The position numbers and the translations under genes are program-made. DNA of 64,000 bases. Origin: Galaxea fascicularis. Lineage: Eukaryota; Cnidaria; Anthozoa; Scleractinia; Euphylliidae. Under the pieces are notes generated by a model. The model had not been told where the DNA came from and ran no database searches. It saw nothing but the letters and a program-made list of their open reading frames with translations. The stretch covers positions 26,719,661-26,783,660 of the forward strand of contig OX419335.1 of NCBI GenBank assembly GCA_948470475.1, written 5' to 3'. Of this stretch, positions 61,501 through 64,000 are shown in pieces. The first letter of the stretch is position 1; the number at the start of each line of letters is the position of its first letter.

Positions 61501-63318
61501 AACAGTGAACGAGGCAGGAGAAAATGTCATGCATCTGGTGAAATTTTGGAACGGAAAACGAAGGCCGGAAACAGGAGTGCCTGCACATGCGCAGTATATT
61601 GTTGATGATGGTAGTGTAACTGTAAATGTCACAATTAAAGAATTTTGTGTCTTAGTTTCTCGAAATAAAACTGAATGTTTAAGCTACGAAATTTGATAAA
61701 CGTGATCGTGTTCGGTAACAGGCTTTTTTTAAATTTTCTTTAACTCTGCTACGTTTGCCTCTTTTGATAAAGTGAATTATTGTGTCTGGTTAATTGTTCT
61801 AACAGTTGTCAACCGTCTTAAAAAAAGCTCTGTCATGTTTTCAGGAAATGTATAGTCATGAGACACTGTTTCTCGAGTGTTAATCGAGAAAGGGCTTGTT
61901 TACGAGTTTGTTTTAATCCTCTTTTGGCACAATTTCATGCGGTGTTTTGAGGTACCGGTGCCGTTTATAAAATGCAGTTTCCAACTCCTCCTAATGTGGT
62001 ATCATTGTTGTTGACACTTCTGTGTAACACGCTCTCCTTGTTAGGCCCAACAGTACTGTCAGTTACGTCACGTGATCTCTCTTTGGCGACTACTCTCCTT
62101 GGAGAGAGCAAAAATTTTGATCAGACGAGGCGAGGTAAGGGACTTGAGTATTCTTCAAAGAGCACAACTGTCAGCGTAGAAGTTGCAAATGGATAGGTCT
62201 GCAGCATACTTGCACATTTAGGAATGACTGGAATAATGTGTCAGTCCATCAAACAGTGATTACCCTCCCCTCCCTCCGCCCTTCGTCCGCTAACATTGAC
62301 AAACTTTATAGACCATTGGTAGAAAGTGGATTTAACACAATAGCCACCACCAGGACTTGAACTTTTCGACATGATCACCAAACATCCTCTTATCTCTCCC
62401 CCAAAGACCGTCGCAATAAGTGGGATCTGGGTCTTTGTCTTTGGTGCCTTTGCATTTCTGTAATCTAATTTCGTCTGGATTGCACATTAGGCTTGCGTGA
62501 GCAAATGTAAAGTTTGCGTTTACAGTGCTCATCTTTTTCTCGTTGTTATTTTTGTAGGATCCGTTTGAACAGACTGCTGATACCTACAAACATTTCATGC
62601 CTAGTAAACAGATGATGAAGTTTAGCGATGCCATGAAGAGAATTGATTTGGATCGTTTTGTCTGCGAGGTACTGGAGCTTATTCTTCTCAACCTAAGAGG
62701 CGAACCACGCGCTGGCGAAGAGGAGATGAGGTAACTTGAAAAGTCAATACAGTGTGTATGGGTTAACATTAGATCTTATAGTGTTTGACCGTTAATCGTT
62801 CATTTCTTGTACCTTTTTACTGTACTATTCAATGTGGCTACTGTTGCGTGATAATTCAGATGAAATGTGATTTTCACATCCTGCAAGGTAGCTTTTAAAT
62901 GGCTGTGGCTTTTTCAAATATCGGTCCTCATACTGGTGATACTGCACGGGTGAAAAGTATGGTTTCAGGGTATCTATGATTTGGGGTCCTTAATTAGTTC
63001 TTGGTTTCTTCTGCAAAAAGGGATTACAACTTGATTCATCGGGCTTAACACGTAAAATGTAAAACATAGGTGCCGCGTATCGATTACTCAGAAATAGCAA
63101 CAGTTTTATCTGAGAGTTTCCACGTGACAATTTGTTCATTTTTTGGTAGTTTGTGTGACTATATACAGTGGCATCTCGACAACAAAGACCATGATGCAAT
63201 TCCAGGACTGGAAGAGTTGCCTCCAGAAGTGCAGCTTAAGCACGTGATCAATGCATGGCGAACGTCTGTGGAATTGTGCGATGATTACCACGACAAGAGG
63301 GATGCTGCTTCGGCATGA
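1..63318 (+). CDS. RNF213: RNF213-like giant AAA+ E3 ubiquitin-protein ligase (5'-partial, 76 exons)
   Basis: In vertebrates this family is a cytosolic dynein-like AAA+ machine fused to an E3 ligase. It ubiquitylates proteins and bacterial lipopolysaccharide, coats lipid droplets and restricts pathogens. Here 76 exons join in one frame to 13,974 nt, giving 4,657 residues and a TGA stop at 63316-63318. Every intron is GT-AG and all phases agree. Visible hallmarks in order are a helical N-terminal arm, a degenerate P-loop (about residues 1422-1429), AAA3 Walker A GETGCGKT (1837-1844) with Walker B VLFFDE, AAA4 Walker A GKPGSSKS (2204-2211) with Walker B VVVLDE, a C3HC4 RING (3439-3478) and an RZ finger (3946-3969). 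Residue numbers count from the window start. A constant offset of about 560 to the human protein implies that the first 550 or so residues are upstream. Long stretches around AAA3/AAA4 match human RNF213 closely. The gene looks intact. Individual splice sites are my own reading and a few could shift. Confidence 0.95.
217..363. repeat. short foldback MITE in intron 1
   Basis: Bases 217-260 and 326-363 are an imperfect inverted repeat built around CAACATGTTGG / CCAACATATTGG, each arm starting CAAACACT. This is typical of a non-autonomous inverted-repeat element. It has no coding potential. Confidence 0.5.
708..1033. repeat. possible MITE with degenerate terminal inverted repeats
   Basis: The left end AGGCACTTTTATACTGACGCC and the right end (reverse complement AGGCGATTTTATACGCC) match imperfectly. 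The interior repeats the word GCGTATAAAATCG. Boundaries are approximate. Confidence 0.4.
1811..1961. repeat. foldback element in intron 1
   Basis: Arms at about 1811-1873 and 1902-1961 are complementary with a few mismatches and contain TTAGTTTTGTTTTCCC. A related word occurs singly near 1418-1452, so this is a family. The rest of intron 1 (1034-1810 and 1962-2569) shows nothing I recognise. Confidence 0.55.
2763..6318. other. introns 2-6: no element recognised
   Basis: Intron sequence around exons 3-6. It is AT-rich and without clear inverted repeats, tRNA-like words or coding remnants. A short telomere-like GGGTTAGGGTTGGGG run lies near 6163-6178. Short open frames here do not resemble anything known to me. 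Confidence 0.5.
6996..7160. repeat. foldback element in intron 7
   Basis: Arms 6996-7061 and 7093-7157 are near-perfect complements (core GGATTAATCATCAC and TTTTCAGAAGTTGCCGAA). About 30 bases of loop separate them. Transcribed with the gene, this would form a stem of about 65 bp. Confidence 0.7.
7160..7488. mobile_element. MITE with TIR GTTTATCACTAAA
   Basis: The left end GTTTATCACTAAAAGGG (7160-7176) and the right end CCCTTTAGTGATAAAC (7473-7488) are inverted repeats. The interior is AT-rich and non-coding. It directly abuts the foldback at 6996-7160, suggesting nested or targeted insertion. Confidence 0.6.
7594..7657 (-). repeat. tRNA-derived SINE fragment
   Basis: On the minus strand it has an A-box-like TTGGTAGAGCACC and a B-box GAGTTCAAGTCC at normal spacing, but poor stem pairing. 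It is a tRNA-like remnant, not a functional tRNA. Confidence 0.5.
8222..8486 (-). repeat. tRNA-derived SINE, family B
   Basis: The minus strand starts with a tRNA-like head (GCAGTGGTGAGAGC as A box, GGGTTCGATTCC as B box), followed by a body with GTTGGTTCTC, CTCCGAGAGG and CCGGGTACACC. A second copy lies at 41198-41345 (+) and a broken one at 59280-59660 (-). Confidence 0.75.
9305..14596. other. introns 9-16: nothing recognised
   Basis: Introns of 217-870 bp between exons 9 and 17. I see no repeat structure, RNA gene or coding remnant beyond simple AT-rich sequence. The longest is 12714-13583. Confidence 0.5.
15480..15586. repeat. tripartite direct and inverted repeat
   Basis: GTTCGACACGGCAGTAGC occurs twice in direct orientation (about 15480 and 15554). 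Its complement GTGCTACTGCCGTG lies between them (about 15517-15531). The first direct copy and the inverted copy can pair. Confidence 0.6.
16001..16021. repeat. poly-C tract
   Basis: A near-pure cytosine run in intron 19, a simple repeat. The rest of this intron shows nothing. Confidence 0.8.
16538..18283. other. intron 20: unassigned 1.7 kb
   Basis: A long intron with no clear inverted repeat or tRNA-like motif. No open frame resembles a transposon protein that I could confirm. Phase 1 on both sides fits skipping directly to exon 21. Confidence 0.45.
18599..18728. repeat. degenerate CCCTA pentanucleotide array
   Basis: About 130 bases of CCCTA units with CCTGA variants in intron 21. It resembles a degenerate telomere-like or simple satellite array but is pentameric, unlike TTAGGG. 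Confidence 0.85.
19102..19395 (-). repeat. SINE family A copy with TGAA microsatellite
   Basis: The tRNA-like core is at 19222-19293 (minus): GCTAAGTTGGTAGAGC as A box and GGGTTCAACTCC as B box. It is followed by CTGATTTTTTCCGG. TGAA repeats at 19102-19126 adjoin it. The words AATCCGCAGTTCAAATAT and CAATCCGTAGTTTAAATAT lie on the two sides in the same orientation. The same family occurs near 33715-33960 and twice at 58418-58881. Confidence 0.7.
20600..20771. repeat. long near-perfect foldback in intron 23
   Basis: Arms 20600-20669 and 20699-20771 pair almost perfectly over about 70 bp (GGTTAAATTTGATCTCAGG against its complement). The loop is about 29 bases. It is a foldback MITE with no coding potential. 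The remainder of the 1.27-kb intron shows nothing. Confidence 0.85.
21271..21361. repeat. GGA and GAT trinucleotide microsatellites
   Basis: GGAGGAGGAGGAGG followed by imperfect GATGATGATG runs in intron 24. The same GAN words encode acidic tracts in exons 23 and 31. Confidence 0.85.
22420..22440. repeat. TTAA microsatellite
   Basis: About five TTAA units in intron 26. No other structure is seen in this intron. Confidence 0.8.
23395..24018 (+). mobile_element. degenerate Penelope-like retroelement fragment (RT C-terminus and GIY-YIG)
   Basis: In one forward frame (codons starting at 23403 and every third base) the sequence reads a typical RT C-terminal block (FAVLPFING, TRILRRHDI). After two stops (about 23517 and 23571) it continues with AGETGRCFETRKKEH, NIAEHAG and a final stop near 23860. 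The ETGR...TRKKEH pattern is that of the GIY-YIG endonuclease domain of Penelope-like elements. The canonical YIG is altered to CAG. Downstream is a short hairpin word (GGCTGTAGATCGACAGCC) and an A-run at 24001-24017. Stops and 5' truncation show it is dead. A GIY-YIG domain from another element type cannot be excluded. Confidence 0.7.
24505..32574. other. introns 28-42: largely unique or simple sequence
   Basis: Introns of about 100-740 bp. The only structures seen are a TTCG microsatellite (25317-25356) and GTGT-rich runs near 32298-32325. No transposon protein, SINE head or strong hairpin was found. Confidence 0.5.
27500..31867 (+). other. RNF213: RNF213 exons 33-42: AAA4 ATPase unit
   Basis: Residues about 2162-2703. 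Exons: 27500-27722, 28081-28439, 28863-29021, 29146-29302, 29481-29554, 30118-30253, 30368-30475, 30784-30869, 31312-31500, 31735-31867. Walker A GKPGSSKS is at 27624-27647 and Walker B VVVLDE, then VGLAEDS, at 28195-28212. The conserved GISNWALDPAKMNRG (sensor-1 region) follows in exon 34. FPIPLINRLEKHYL in exon 41 carries the arginine-containing motif common to these units. This is the best conserved part of the gene and makes the family assignment secure. Confidence 0.95.
33715..33960 (-). repeat. SINE family A copy interrupted by a TTCAAG expansion
   Basis: The minus-strand tRNA-like core (33773-33890) has a B box, GAGTTCGAATCC, and an A box split by about 34 bases of degenerate TTCAAG repeats (33829-33862), with CTACCAA words on both sides. 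The preceding stretch 33490-33600 may be a decayed RT fragment, but I cannot support it. Confidence 0.6.
35969..36118. repeat. near-perfect 150-bp foldback in intron 46
   Basis: Arms 35969-36043 and 36044-36118 are almost exact complements with virtually no loop (core GGCACGGGCCCGACAAAAAC). The ends read AAGGGGCG and the complement of AAGGGCCA. It is a foldback MITE that would form a stem of about 74 bp in the pre-mRNA. Confidence 0.9.
36893..38146. mobile_element. non-autonomous Harbinger-like DNA transposon with G-rich TIR
   Basis: The left end GGGGCCGACCATTTAACTC and the right end (reverse complement GGGGCCGACCATTTAACTT) form inverted repeats of about 50 bp that include a poly-G run. Both ends are flanked by TTA, the target site typical of PIF/Harbinger. 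Inside are tandem degenerate units of A-runs plus ATCCTGCAGAG, and two related blocks of about 130 bp with GGTTAGCCTAAAT (about 37130-37260 and 37315-37435). No transposase is seen. The family assignment rests on TIR and TSD only. Confidence 0.7.
38149..38870 (-). mobile_element. 5'-truncated non-LTR retrotransposon (RT C-terminal fragment)
   Basis: The minus strand reads a LINE RT C-terminal block: PPSDLVLFYKACVRSGVDYA, VFYNALPQYL and ERIEKRALSI-like (RIEKRALSIILPG), then GITPITEHHSLLCRKLFD. A premature TAA follows GHK near 38571, after which the frame continues to a TAG near 38435. The 3' UTR runs to a TATC-type tail at 38149-38163. The tail abuts the TTA at the right end of the Harbinger-like element. 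It is dead by truncation and by the internal stop. Confidence 0.8.
39276..39377. repeat. short pogo-like MITE remnant
   Basis: The ends GTCGAACCTCCC and GGGAGGTTCGAC are inverted repeats. The interior CCACTAAGGCTTGACATTTT matches the copy at 43722-43808. It ends about 50 bases before exon 47. Confidence 0.6.
41198..41345 (+). repeat. tRNA-derived SINE, family B
   Basis: The head GGCGCAGTGGTGAGAGC (A box) and GGGTTCGATTCCC (B box) is followed by GTTGGTTTTCTCCGGGTAC and CCGGTTTTCCCC. AT-rich ATTTGATTTG words follow to about 41420. It is the same family as 8222-8486. Confidence 0.8.
42561..42746 (+). other. RNF213: RNF213 exon 52: C3HC4 RING finger
   Basis: One exon holds the whole RING: C-x2-C-x13-C-x-H-x2-C-x2-C-x10-C-x2-C, residues 3439-3478, bases 42577-42696. 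It begins CPVC and ends CPLC, with CSHVICLPC in the middle. All eight zinc ligands are present. In RNF213 this RING is a canonical fold, but published work finds that major ubiquitylation activity persists without it, so its presence alone does not define the mechanism. Confidence 0.96.
42821..43154. repeat. foldback MITE in intron 52
   Basis: The left end ATAGACCTTTTTACCGATAC and the right end (complement of ATAGGCCTTTTTCCGATAC) continue as GGC(G)GCCATCTTGAATTC inverted repeats of about 40 bp. Further partial pairing lies inward (CATAATTTCC). Its end word is shared with the foldback at 51946-52310. Confidence 0.75.
43722..43808. repeat. short pogo-like MITE remnant
   Basis: GAACCCTCGTAAGCGACCAC at the left and GGAGGTTCGAA at the right. 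The CCACTAAGGCTTGCCATTTT interior is shared with 39276-39377. The rest of intron 53 is unremarkable. Confidence 0.55.
44776..46100. other. introns 55-56: nothing recognised
   Basis: Two introns (44776-45323 and 45444-46100) around exon 56 without repeats or coding remnants that I can identify. Confidence 0.5.
46346..47002 (+). pseudogene. 5' part of transposon SAP/YqaJ-type gene (two exons)
   Basis: The ATG at 46346 opens exon 46346-46497, intron 46498-46653 (GT-AG) and exon 46654-47002. The protein has a SAP-like helix-extension-helix (ELKNDELRFWLKCRDDPAKG, then TKAQLVKRVEEY), then DPDPNSLYTKRKLAK. The frame stops at 46999-47001 shortly after it runs into the antisense THAP fragment (about 46970). 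The YqaJ nuclease core expected downstream is absent. The intron holds two direct copies of a word of about 45 bp with TTCGATCGATG. Confidence 0.6.
46922..47197 (-). pseudogene. THAP zinc-finger fragment of transposase
   Basis: The minus-strand start at 47195-47197 leads to CSVPLC, then GFFNFPKDPNLRAQWLQKI and KVCSLQF. This matches the THAP order C-x4-C, Trp, C-x2-H, except that the final His is Gln (CSLQF instead of CSLHF). The frame runs past the domain into the opposing SAP gene fragment, so the transposase body is deleted. Confidence 0.7.
47374..49626. other. introns 57 (end) to 59: nothing recognised
   Basis: Intron sequence around exons 58 and 59. The 950-bp intron 48677-49626 ends in TG-rich sequence (TTTTGTGTGTGCGTTTG near 49546). 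No mobile-element protein or clear inverted repeat was found. Confidence 0.45.
49627..50497 (+). other. RNF213: RNF213 exons 60-62: RZ-type zinc finger (catalytic E3 module)
   Basis: Exons 49627-49705, 49893-49927 (35 nt) and 50400-50497. Spliced, they give C3946-x3-H3950-x6-C3957-x8-C3966-x2-C3969, within CPKGHPYYIGD, CGRPVEVKVC and PEC. The spacing is the same as in human RNF213 (C4505, H4509, C4516, C4525, C4528), where this finger is required for LPS ubiquitylation and C4516 is reported as the transthiolation cysteine. All these residues are kept, so a catalytically able enzyme is expected. The equivalent of C4516 is the first codon of exon 62. Confidence 0.93.
50030..50209. mobile_element. 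hAT-like MITE with TIR CAGGGTTGTCAAAAA
   Basis: The left end CAGGGTTGTCAAAAA (50030-50044) and the right end TTTTTGACAACCCTG (50195-50209) are inverted. The interior has repeated GCCGGTT words. A convincing 8-bp target duplication is not evident. It sits between the two RZ-finger exons 61 and 62. Confidence 0.65.
50689..51161. mobile_element. pogo/Tc1-type MITE with TA target site
   Basis: The ends CAGTCGAAGCTCTCGTAAGC and (reverse complement of the right end) CAGTCGAAGCTCTCTTAACG are inverted repeats flanked by TA at both sides. CGCTTACG words recur inside in both orientations. No transposase frame is visible. The CAGTCGA start and TA site fit the pogo/Tigger group. Confidence 0.8.
51676..52517. 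mobile_element. hAT-like non-autonomous element with 8-bp TSD
   Basis: The left end AGGGTTCGCAG and the right end CTGTATGAACCCT are short inverted repeats. The flanks are GTACAACC (51668-51675) and GTACAACT (52518-52525), an 8-bp duplication with one mismatch, as expected for hAT. Multiple TCCTTGAAAAGTCCTTGA words lie near both ends. The interior is interrupted by a separate foldback (51946-52310). Confidence 0.7.
51946..52310. repeat. large foldback nested in the hAT-like element
   Basis: Arms of about 180 bp (51946-52130 and 52135-52310) are complementary: ends AATAGACCCTTCTCC / GGAGAAGGGCCTATT, centre GACTGGGGGTATACGCCATACCCCCAGTC. The centre pairs perfectly for more than 50 bp. Its end word is shared with the foldback at 42821-43154. 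Confidence 0.85.
52530..52640 (+). repeat. retroelement-derived repeat (GGGGGTAGTTTCTAAA family)
   Basis: GGGGGTAGTTTCTAAA, a TGGTGCTGCGTCG-type word and ATTATCAACTCCGTTTA also occur in the composite insertion at 58201-58958. This copy lies directly after the hAT-like element's target duplication. Confidence 0.6.
52890..57205. other. introns 63-68: mostly unrecognised
   Basis: Intron 63 has a GC-rich, self-complementary stretch (53330-53560, with GTTAGCCGAGATCCCGGCTAAC as a hairpin) that looks like a repeat of unknown class. Intron 67 (55352-56294) is AT- and ACA-rich with many simple words. Introns 64, 66 and 68 show nothing specific. Confidence 0.45.
57402..58096. mobile_element. Harbinger-like MITE flanked by TTA
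   Basis: The left end GGCTCAGGTCAAACGCCGTA and the right end (reverse complement GGCCCAGGTCAAACGCCTTA) are inverted repeats of about 40 bp continuing into CATGAGCCGAAC. TTA lies at 57399-57401 and 58097-58099. A third, internal copy of the word (GGGTCAAATGCCGGTCTTCA, about 57892) suggests a rearranged or nested end. No transposase is present. Confidence 0.7.
58489..58560 (-). repeat. tRNA-like core of SINE A (minus copy)
   Basis: The minus-strand cloverleaf-like sequence starts GGCTTCATAGCTCAGTTGG, has the B box GGGTTCAAGCC and ends GTTAAAGTCC. The anticodon loop reads CCGGAAT, lacking the universal T33, so it is not a functional tRNA. Confidence 0.75.
58736..58807 (+). repeat. tRNA-like core of SINE A (plus copy)
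   Basis: Acceptor GGCTTCA pairs with TGAAGTC (one G-T). D stem GCTC/GAGC, and T arm ACGGG-TTCAAAC-CCCGT, are intact. The anticodon stem has an A-C mismatch and the loop CCGGAAT has C at position 33. It is followed by CCTGAATTTTTTTCAGGC. It is a tRNA-derived SINE head, not a host tRNA. Confidence 0.8.
59280..59660 (-). repeat. SINE family B copy split by a foldback
   Basis: The minus strand reads GAGTTTTGTTGGTTCTCTAC up to 59588, is interrupted at 59391-59587, and resumes CTGCTCCGAGAGG, CCGGGTTCTC and GTTTTCCCTTCTCC. Comparison with the intact copy at 8222-8486 shows that the interruption is an insertion. Confidence 0.65.
59391..59587. mobile_element. foldback MITE inserted into the SINE
   Basis: The left end GGGCCCGTTTCTCGAAA and the right end (reverse complement) GCGTGCGTTTCTCGAAACCC are inverted repeats continuing as CCCGAAA...GGGCC. 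CAG flanks both sides (CAG at 59388-59390, CCAG at the right). Confidence 0.65.
60020..63149. other. introns 71-75: nothing recognised
   Basis: Introns 60020-60497, 60573-60893, 61092-62044, 62135-62557 and 62731-63149. A small palindromic CGGGTGTTGCGGGTTACGG region is near 60198. Exon 74 (90 nt) lies alone in the middle. The open frame 63070-63149 is intron by phase. Confidence 0.5.
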
Positions 63319-64000
63319 AACACCCTATGAAATTGCTTCTTCATTTTGTCCCTAAAACAAGTAAAAAAACCTCTTGTTTGGCCCTTTAATGCCCGTAAAG
63401 ACTTGGAGTAAGGTGTATTAAGTTGTTTACTTGGGGTAGTAAAGTACAAACTAGCTAAATTCGGTGATAAACGGGCAAGGGGGCATGGTGTTTTGGTAGC
63501 TGATTCTAATGCAGAATGTTTCTGTAACCCCTCCCTCACCCTCTACAAGTTTAAATATCGCTCCATATTTGGCGCAAAGTGGCGTCTTAACCCTACGGAT
63601 AAATCTAGTCTGTGTTAAGGGATATGGCGTATATAGAATTCAAGCAAGGTATGTGTGGCTGTGTGGTTTTGTGCAGTATTCGACTGCGCTGCATGTCCGC
63701 TTGTAGGCCGCACTCAGAGAAGAAAACAGTATTATTTTTTTCTTCACCAATTTATCTTGTCTTCACCAAAGTAGTACGAAGATGAAATATTTTAAAGGGA
63801 CGAATGCGAACGGGGCTTTATAAAGCACACTTTGAGCTCCCCCCACCCCCACCCCCAGCATGTCACTCACTGACACCAACCCTTCCAGGTTCTACACTTG
63901 CTTTTGCAATTTCGTTTGAAAATTACAAACTTGCCTCGCTGAACGCAAATTATGCAAGAAAAATTGTTAACCGAGTCTCACTGGAGAACTTTTTAGCAGT
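63319..64000. other. 3' UTR or downstream flank
   Basis: The 682 bases after the stop contain no convincing AATAAA/ATTAAA signal, no coding frame and no known repeat. A C-rich run (CCCCCCACCCCCACCCCC) is at about 63838-63857. The polyadenylation site may lie beyond the window or use a variant signal. Confidence 0.5.

Larger units (their letters stand above)
52736..63318 (+). other. RNF213: RNF213 exons 63-76: C-terminal domain and stop
   Basis: Exons: 52736-52889, 53645-53819, 54269-54369, 54458-54515, 55152-55351, 56295-56436, 57206-57289, 59017-59197, 59812-60019, 60498-60572, 60894-61091, 62045-62134, 62558-62730, 63150-63318. The order of recognisable blocks (GHVLGHA, the block ending in WRYRTQVTLDHF, YDAERDLLPLILAQCNY, HVISLWRLLS, then WRTSVE near the end) follows the human C-terminus. 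The last exon must begin at 63150: only that acceptor restores frame (AG|T = Ser) after exon 75. The open frame upstream to 63070 is intron. No AATAAA signal was found in the remaining 680 bases. Confidence 0.9.

Noticed and set aside
63070..63149. In-frame extension upstream of the last RNF213 exon
   Set aside because: Using the acceptor before 63069 breaks the frame with exon 75. The acceptor ending at 63149 restores Ser and aligns with the vertebrate C-terminus.
15001..64000. CRISPR array, operon or prokaryotic defence system
   Set aside because: The DNA is clearly eukaryotic with spliced exons. No regularly spaced repeats or bacterial genes are present.

Overview
The window is eukaryotic genomic DNA. 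It is dominated by one very large, intron-rich gene on the + strand that encodes an RNF213 (mysterin) type E3 ubiquitin ligase. I could chain 76 exons, all with GT-AG introns and compatible phases, from base 1 (already inside an exon) to a TGA stop at 63316-63318. The spliced coding length is 13,974 nt (4,657 codons plus stop) with no frameshift or in-frame stop. Aligned from memory with human RNF213, the zinc-binding motifs keep a constant offset of about 560 residues, so the start codon and roughly the first 550 residues lie upstream of the window.

Layout: exons 1-15 (1-13658) are the N-terminal helical arm. Exons 16-23 (13876-19749) are the first degenerate AAA units. Exons 24-32 (21022-26757) hold AAA3 with Walker A GETGCGKT, and exons 33-42 (27500-31867) hold AAA4 with Walker A GKPGSSKS. 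Exons 43-51 (32575-42094) are the later AAA units and the E3 shell. Exon 52 (42561-42746) is a C3HC4 RING. Exons 60-62 (49627-50497) form the RZ finger with its conserved Cys/His set. Exons 63-76 (52736-63318) are the C-terminal domain. No second host gene is visible; 63319-64000 is 3' UTR or downstream sequence.

The introns carry a dense, nested set of mobile elements: a probable ISL2EU-type DNA transposon remnant with captured SAP/YqaJ-type and THAP gene pieces (46237-47371); two TTA-flanked, Harbinger-like elements (36893-38146 and 57402-58096); a non-LTR retrotransposon 3' end (38149-38870, minus); a degenerate Penelope-like RT/GIY-YIG fragment (23395-24018); hAT-like and pogo-like MITEs; several long near-perfect foldbacks; and two families of tRNA-derived SINE. 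A 758-bp composite insertion with a 14-bp direct repeat on each side (58187-58972) contains two head-to-head tRNA-like copies.

Organism: the vertebrate-like RNF213 sequence, the many short introns and the mix of Penelope, ISL2EU, Harbinger and tRNA-SINE repeats suggest a marine invertebrate. An anthozoan cnidarian (stony coral or relative) is my best guess, but this is an inference from repeat style, not proven by the sequence.

Introns not listed separately are mostly under 300 bp and hold nothing I recognise.
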